This document shows, in pieces, positions 60,441-64,000 of a stretch of 64,000 nt of DNA. Source of the DNA: Anaeramoeba ignava (Eukaryota > Metamonada > Anaeramoebidae); assembly GCA_028826165.1 (NCBI GenBank), contig JAPDFW010000056.1, forward strand, positions 524,501 through 588,500, read 5' to 3'. Position 1 is the stretch's first letter, and each line of letters opens with the position of its first letter. Both the position numbers and the translations under genes were made by a program. The notes below the pieces were generated by a model. It was not told the origin of the DNA. It did not search any database and saw nothing but the letters and a program-made list of their open reading frames with translations.

Positions 60441-61575
60441 TTTTATTTTATTATTAAAAAAATTGAAAAAAAAAAAATGAAAAATGAAAAATGAAAAAAT
60501 AAATTTTATTTATTAAATTTTATTCCACTTTTTTATTATAAATTAATTAATAATTTTATTCCATTTTTTATTTATTAATTAAATTAAATATATTTTATTA
60601 TAAATTAATTAATAATTTTATTCCATTTTTTATTTAAAAATTAAATTAAATATTTATTTTAAATTAAAAATTATAAATTATTAAATTTTTATTCCATTTT
60701 TATTTATTAATTAAATTAAATATATTTTATTATAAATTAAATTAATAATTTTATTCCATTTTTATTTATTTATTTAAATTAAATTGAATTTATTTAATTT
60801 AAAAAATTAATTTTATTCCATTTTTATTTATTAATTAAATTAAATATATTTTATTATGGAATTAATTAATAATTTTATTTTTATTTATAAATTAAAAATC
60901 TTATTTTATTATAAATTAATTAATAATTTTATTCCACTTTTATTTATTAATTAAATTAAATTTTTTTATTATTTTTATTTTATTTTATTAAAAAATTGAA
61001 AATTAAAAAAATTAAATAATTTTATATTTAATAATTTTTTATTTTATTATAAATTAATTAATAATTTTATTTTTTTATTTATTAAATTAATTTTATTTAT
61101 TAATTAAATTAAATAAATTTTATTATAAATTTATTATTAAATTTTATTCCATTTTTTATTTATTAATTAAATTAAATATATTTTATTATAAATTAATTAA
61201 TTAATAATTTTATTCCATTTTTTATTAATTAAATTAAATTAAATTAAAATTAAATTTATTAAGAGAATTGAATAAAAATAAAAGTAAAAGAGGGATAAAA
61301 ATTATTGGAAAAATTTTTTTTTTTGATCAAAAAAATTTAAAATAAAAAATTTAAATTTAAATTAAAAAAGGGGTGTTTTTTTGTTTTTGATTTTGTTTTT
61401 TTGTTTTTGATTTTGTTTTTTTGTTTTTGATTTTGTTTTTGTTTTGATTTAATTTTTTTGTTTTTGATTTAGTTTTTTTGTTTTTGATTTAATTTTGTTT
61501 TTGATTTAATTTTTTTGTTTTTGATTTAATTTTTTCATTTTTCATTTTTTTCATTTTTTAAATTGAATAATAAAA
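60441..61575. repeat. Divergent promoter region with TTATTCCATTTT repeats
   Basis: The 1.1-kb spacer between neurofibromin (-) and SOD (+). From 60500 to 61250 a diverged unit of about 60-70 bp recurs with anchors AATTTTATTCCATTTTT and ATTATAAATTAATTAATAA (near 60521, 60556, 60617, 60689, 60751, 60811, 60930, 61142 and 61212). From 61376 to 61530, TTTTTTTGTTTTTGATTTTG units form a T-rich tract ending about 45 bp before the SOD start. The first is the likely shared regulatory space; the second is a candidate SOD promoter tract. No gene is seen. Confidence 0.6.
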
Positions 61576-62443
61576 ATGCTTTCAAATCAAACAAAACAAA
61601 AATTAAGTTTTAATTTATCAAAATCATTAATAAGAGCACTTCATTCACTTCCAAAACCACCTTATAGAGTTGAAGATGGAATTTTTCCAGCAATTAGTTC
61701 TAAAACACTTGATTTTCATTATAATAAACATTTTGCAGGTTATATTAATAAACTTAATGGATTTGTTAAAGGTAATTATTTTTAATTATTATTTTAATTA
61801 TTATTTTAATTATTATTTTAATTATTATTTTAATTTTTATTATTTTAATTATTATTTTAATTATTATTTAAAATTGAATTGAAATTTATTTTAATTTTAG
61901 GAACAAGTTTGGAAAATAAAACACTTGAAGAAACAATAAAAGAAACTGCTAAAGATGAAACAAAAAAAGCAATTTTTAATAATGGTTTATTTTTTAAAAA
62001 AAAATAAAACAAATAATTTTGTTTTATTAATCATTTTTATATTTTAAAATTAAAAAGCTGCACAAGCTTTTAATCATAATTTTTATTTTAATTGTATGAG
62101 ACCATTTGGTACTCAAATTCCTGATTCAGTTAAAAAAATTCTTGAAAAAAATTTTGGAAGTTTTGATGAATTTAAAAAACAATTTTCAGAAAAAGCAAAT
62201 GGATTATTTGGAAGTGGTTGGTGTTGGCTTTATTCTGATAATAAAAAACTTGGTATTATGCAAGCAAGTAATGCAATGACTCCTTTAGTTTTTGATCAAA
62301 AACCTATTCTTGTAATTGATGTTTGGGAACATGCTTATTATCTTGATTATCAAAATAAAAGACCTGATTCAGTTGATAAATTTTTTGAAGTTATTAATTG
62401 GAATTTTGTTGAAGAACAAATGAAAAAAGCTGATTTGATTTAA
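61576..62443 (+). CDS. Iron-type superoxide dismutase
   Basis: SOD converts superoxide to oxygen and peroxide. Three exons (61576-61771, 61901-61984, 62058-62443) join in phase to 221 residues. Metal ligands are visible: His in LDFHYNKHF, His in AAQAFNHNFYF, and Asp and His in the signature DVWEHAYYLDY. The Gln in NNAAQAFNH and the GSGWCWL segment favour the Fe rather than Mn subtype. The enzyme core begins near residue 28 (KPPYRVEDG). Before it, MLSNQTKQKLSFNLSKSLIR is basic, hydroxylated and free of acidic residues, so it could target a mitochondrion-related organelle; this is inference. Intron 1 holds TTTTAATTATTA repeats and the second intron is short (GTTTAT donor). Confidence 0.93.
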
Positions 62444-62530
62444 AAAACAAAAAACAAAAAACCAAAAAACAATTTCAATCAATTCTTTTTTTTTCTTTTT
62501 TTCATCAATTCAAATAAAAAATTTTTCATT

Positions 62531-64000
62531 TCATTTCTTTTCATCAAAAAATGTATATATTTTTAATTCTCTTTCATATGATTTTCTTGATTTTCTTCTT
62601 GTTGTTTTTGTTTTATTTTCTTTTAAAGAATTATCTTTTATAATAATCAAATCTCCATCTTCATTTAAATCAAAAAATGAACAAATTGTTTCATTTTCAA
62701 TTTCATTTTCTTTAAAATGTTCCCATTCTAATAAATGATAATTATTTATGTTTTGAAATCCTGTTTTTTTAGCAATTTGTATTCTTTCTTGATCTAAATT
62801 GTAAATATTCGCAACTTCTTTTTGAAAATTAATACAACTCATTTCTCTTTTGAAAATAACTTCTTTTCTTGTTTTATAATCAACTTTCATTTTTTTTCTT
62901 TCTGGAAAATATTGTTCAATCAAAACTAAAATTTCATCTTTTTTTGGATTTTCAAATTCTTTTCCTACAATTTGATAAATAAGACATTTCCCATCATGAA
63001 TATTATTAACATTTGAAAAAATATCTTTGATTAATAATTCATCTGAATAAATCTTCCCTGCTTTAAATGCTTCTTTTTCCCGAATAATCAAACTTTGATA
63101 ATTTTCTAAATTGATTTTTTTTGAAATTTCTTTTTTTAGTTCTAAAATATTCCAATTTATATTTATTGGGAAATTCATTTCATTTTCAAACATCTTTTCT
63201 GAATAAATATCATATTCATAAAATATAAAATAAAATTCTTCTTCTGTAAGTGGAATTCCTGATTCAATTTGTAAAATTGTTGATGGGAAAATATTCAAAT
63301 CATGAAGTGATAAATTTAAATCTTTTAATTCTTGAATTGGTGAAGATTTTTTGATTCTAAATTTATCTATATCAATCTTAAAAATCTTAGAAATTTCTTT
63401 TTTTAATTCATAAAGAGTTTTTCGAAAATCAAAATTTATAATTTCATTTTCATTTTCATATTCAATTAAAATATCAAATGTATTTTGTTTTTGATAATAT
63501 AATTTAATTGCTTTGCTTTCTTCATAATTGTTTTGATCCGTAATTTCAACAATAATTTCATCTCCATCAACAAGTCCATAATCTTTATATAAACTTTTTT
63601 CATCTTCTTCCAATATAATTAATTCTTTATTAATTTCAATCCACATTTGATTTTGATTTTTGATTTTGATTTTTGATTTTTATTCATTTGTAAATATTTT
63701 TCTTTTGCTTTTCCAAGTGTTTCATTTTTAGAAATGAAAAAATTATTTTCTTGATCAAATTCTTCAGTTATTGAATTAAATAATCTTATTTTAAGAATAA
63801 TTTCATTTGGATCAATTTTTTCAAATTCTTCATTTGGTTCACGAATTTCAACAAATAAAACCTAAATAAATTAATTAAATTAAATTAAATAAATAAATAA
63901 TTTAAATAAATAATTTTAAATGGAAAATACAGTATTTTCAACTATTCCAACTTTTTCTAACATTTCTTCTTCTTCTCCTTCAAATGTTCCTCCTGGAATC
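62531..64000 (-). CDS. USP47-like ubiquitin-like domains (5' end outside window)
   Basis: The gene enters from the right edge. Exon 64000-63931 (PGGTFEGEEEEMLEKVG) joins, across a short intron (63930-63862), to VLFVEIREPNEEFEKIDPNEIILKI. This resembles the C-terminal ubiquitin-like-domain region of the deubiquitinase USP47, whose human sequence has YEGEED and LLLETRKPDQVFQSYKPGE here. The end also matches: SLIIREKEAFKAGKIYSDE, INFQKEVANIYNLDQERIQIAK and a final ERELKIYTFFD. Frame is lost between about 63690 and 63648: the upstream part ends in MNKNQK and the downstream part begins QMWIEINKELIILEE. Two five-A runs in a CAAAATC repeat account for the offset of two bases. The catalytic domain would lie outside the window, so deubiquitinase activity is not shown. 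Confidence 0.62.

Noticed and set aside
1-64000. tRNA, rRNA or small structured RNA genes
   Set aside because: I looked for islands of higher GC with tRNA-like boxes and saw none. Very AT-rich structured RNAs could still be missed without a covariance search.
1-64000. Transposable or viral elements
   Set aside because: No reverse transcriptase, transposase, integrase or capsid-like coding was found. The repeats are tandem, not dispersed elements with terminal repeats.

Overview
The window is nuclear DNA from an AT-rich, intron-bearing eukaryote, most likely a free-living amoeboid or flagellate protist. Three things point that way: genes are split by GT-AG introns; the gene content is purely eukaryotic (RNA polymerase subunit RPB8, calreticulin, neurofibromin, a BEACH protein, TRAPPC11, a TPLATE-like adaptin, glycogen debranching enzyme); and the coding sequence carries many Asn/Gln/Glu/Lys runs (NENEN, NQNQN, NENN). 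TAA and TGA both act as stops and TGG encodes Trp, so the standard code fits. This style resembles Anaeramoeba, and an iron-type superoxide dismutase would suit a low-oxygen lifestyle, but the species assignment is inference. I count 17 protein genes and see no tRNA, rRNA, CRISPR array or transposon.

Layout: 0-10.4 kb holds the 3' part of TRAPPC11 (+), a PX-domain protein (-), RPB8 (-, 3' part broken), a degenerate MYG1 homologue (+) and an F-box plus multi-membrane-span protein (-, one frame break). 10.5-23.7 kb holds a ~3,460-residue BEACH-WD40 protein (+, two frame breaks) and NAD(P)HX epimerase (+). 24.6-35.2 kb holds, all on the minus strand, glycogen debranching enzyme, a calreticulin without its P-domain, and a GATA-type zinc finger protein. 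A 2.6-kb 33-bp satellite separates these from a secreted non-specific nuclease (+) and a small membrane protein (+). 42.5-60.4 kb, all minus strand, holds a broken FG-GAP/fibronectin surface protein, a ~155-bp satellite, a TPLATE-like adaptin and neurofibromin. The right end has superoxide dismutase (+) and the C-terminal part of a USP47-like protein (-) running off the window.

Two genome-wide patterns stand out. First, introns fall into two classes: short ones (about 50-130 nt) and long ones (about 420-1,270 nt) filled almost from donor to acceptor by a tandem repeat that differs from intron to intron. Second, at least seven otherwise recognisable genes have their frame broken, usually by one base and often inside coding repeats. 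This suggests uncorrected homopolymer or repeat errors in the assembly, real pseudogenisation, or (least likely) frameshifting during translation.

Functionally, the genes cover membrane traffic (TRAPPC11, BEACH, TPLATE-like, PX), Ras signalling (neurofibromin), ER folding (calreticulin), glycogen breakdown, metabolite repair (NAXE), oxygen defence (FeSOD), ubiquitin pathways (F-box, USP47-like) and transcription (RPB8, GATA). They look like ordinary neighbours rather than a functional cluster.
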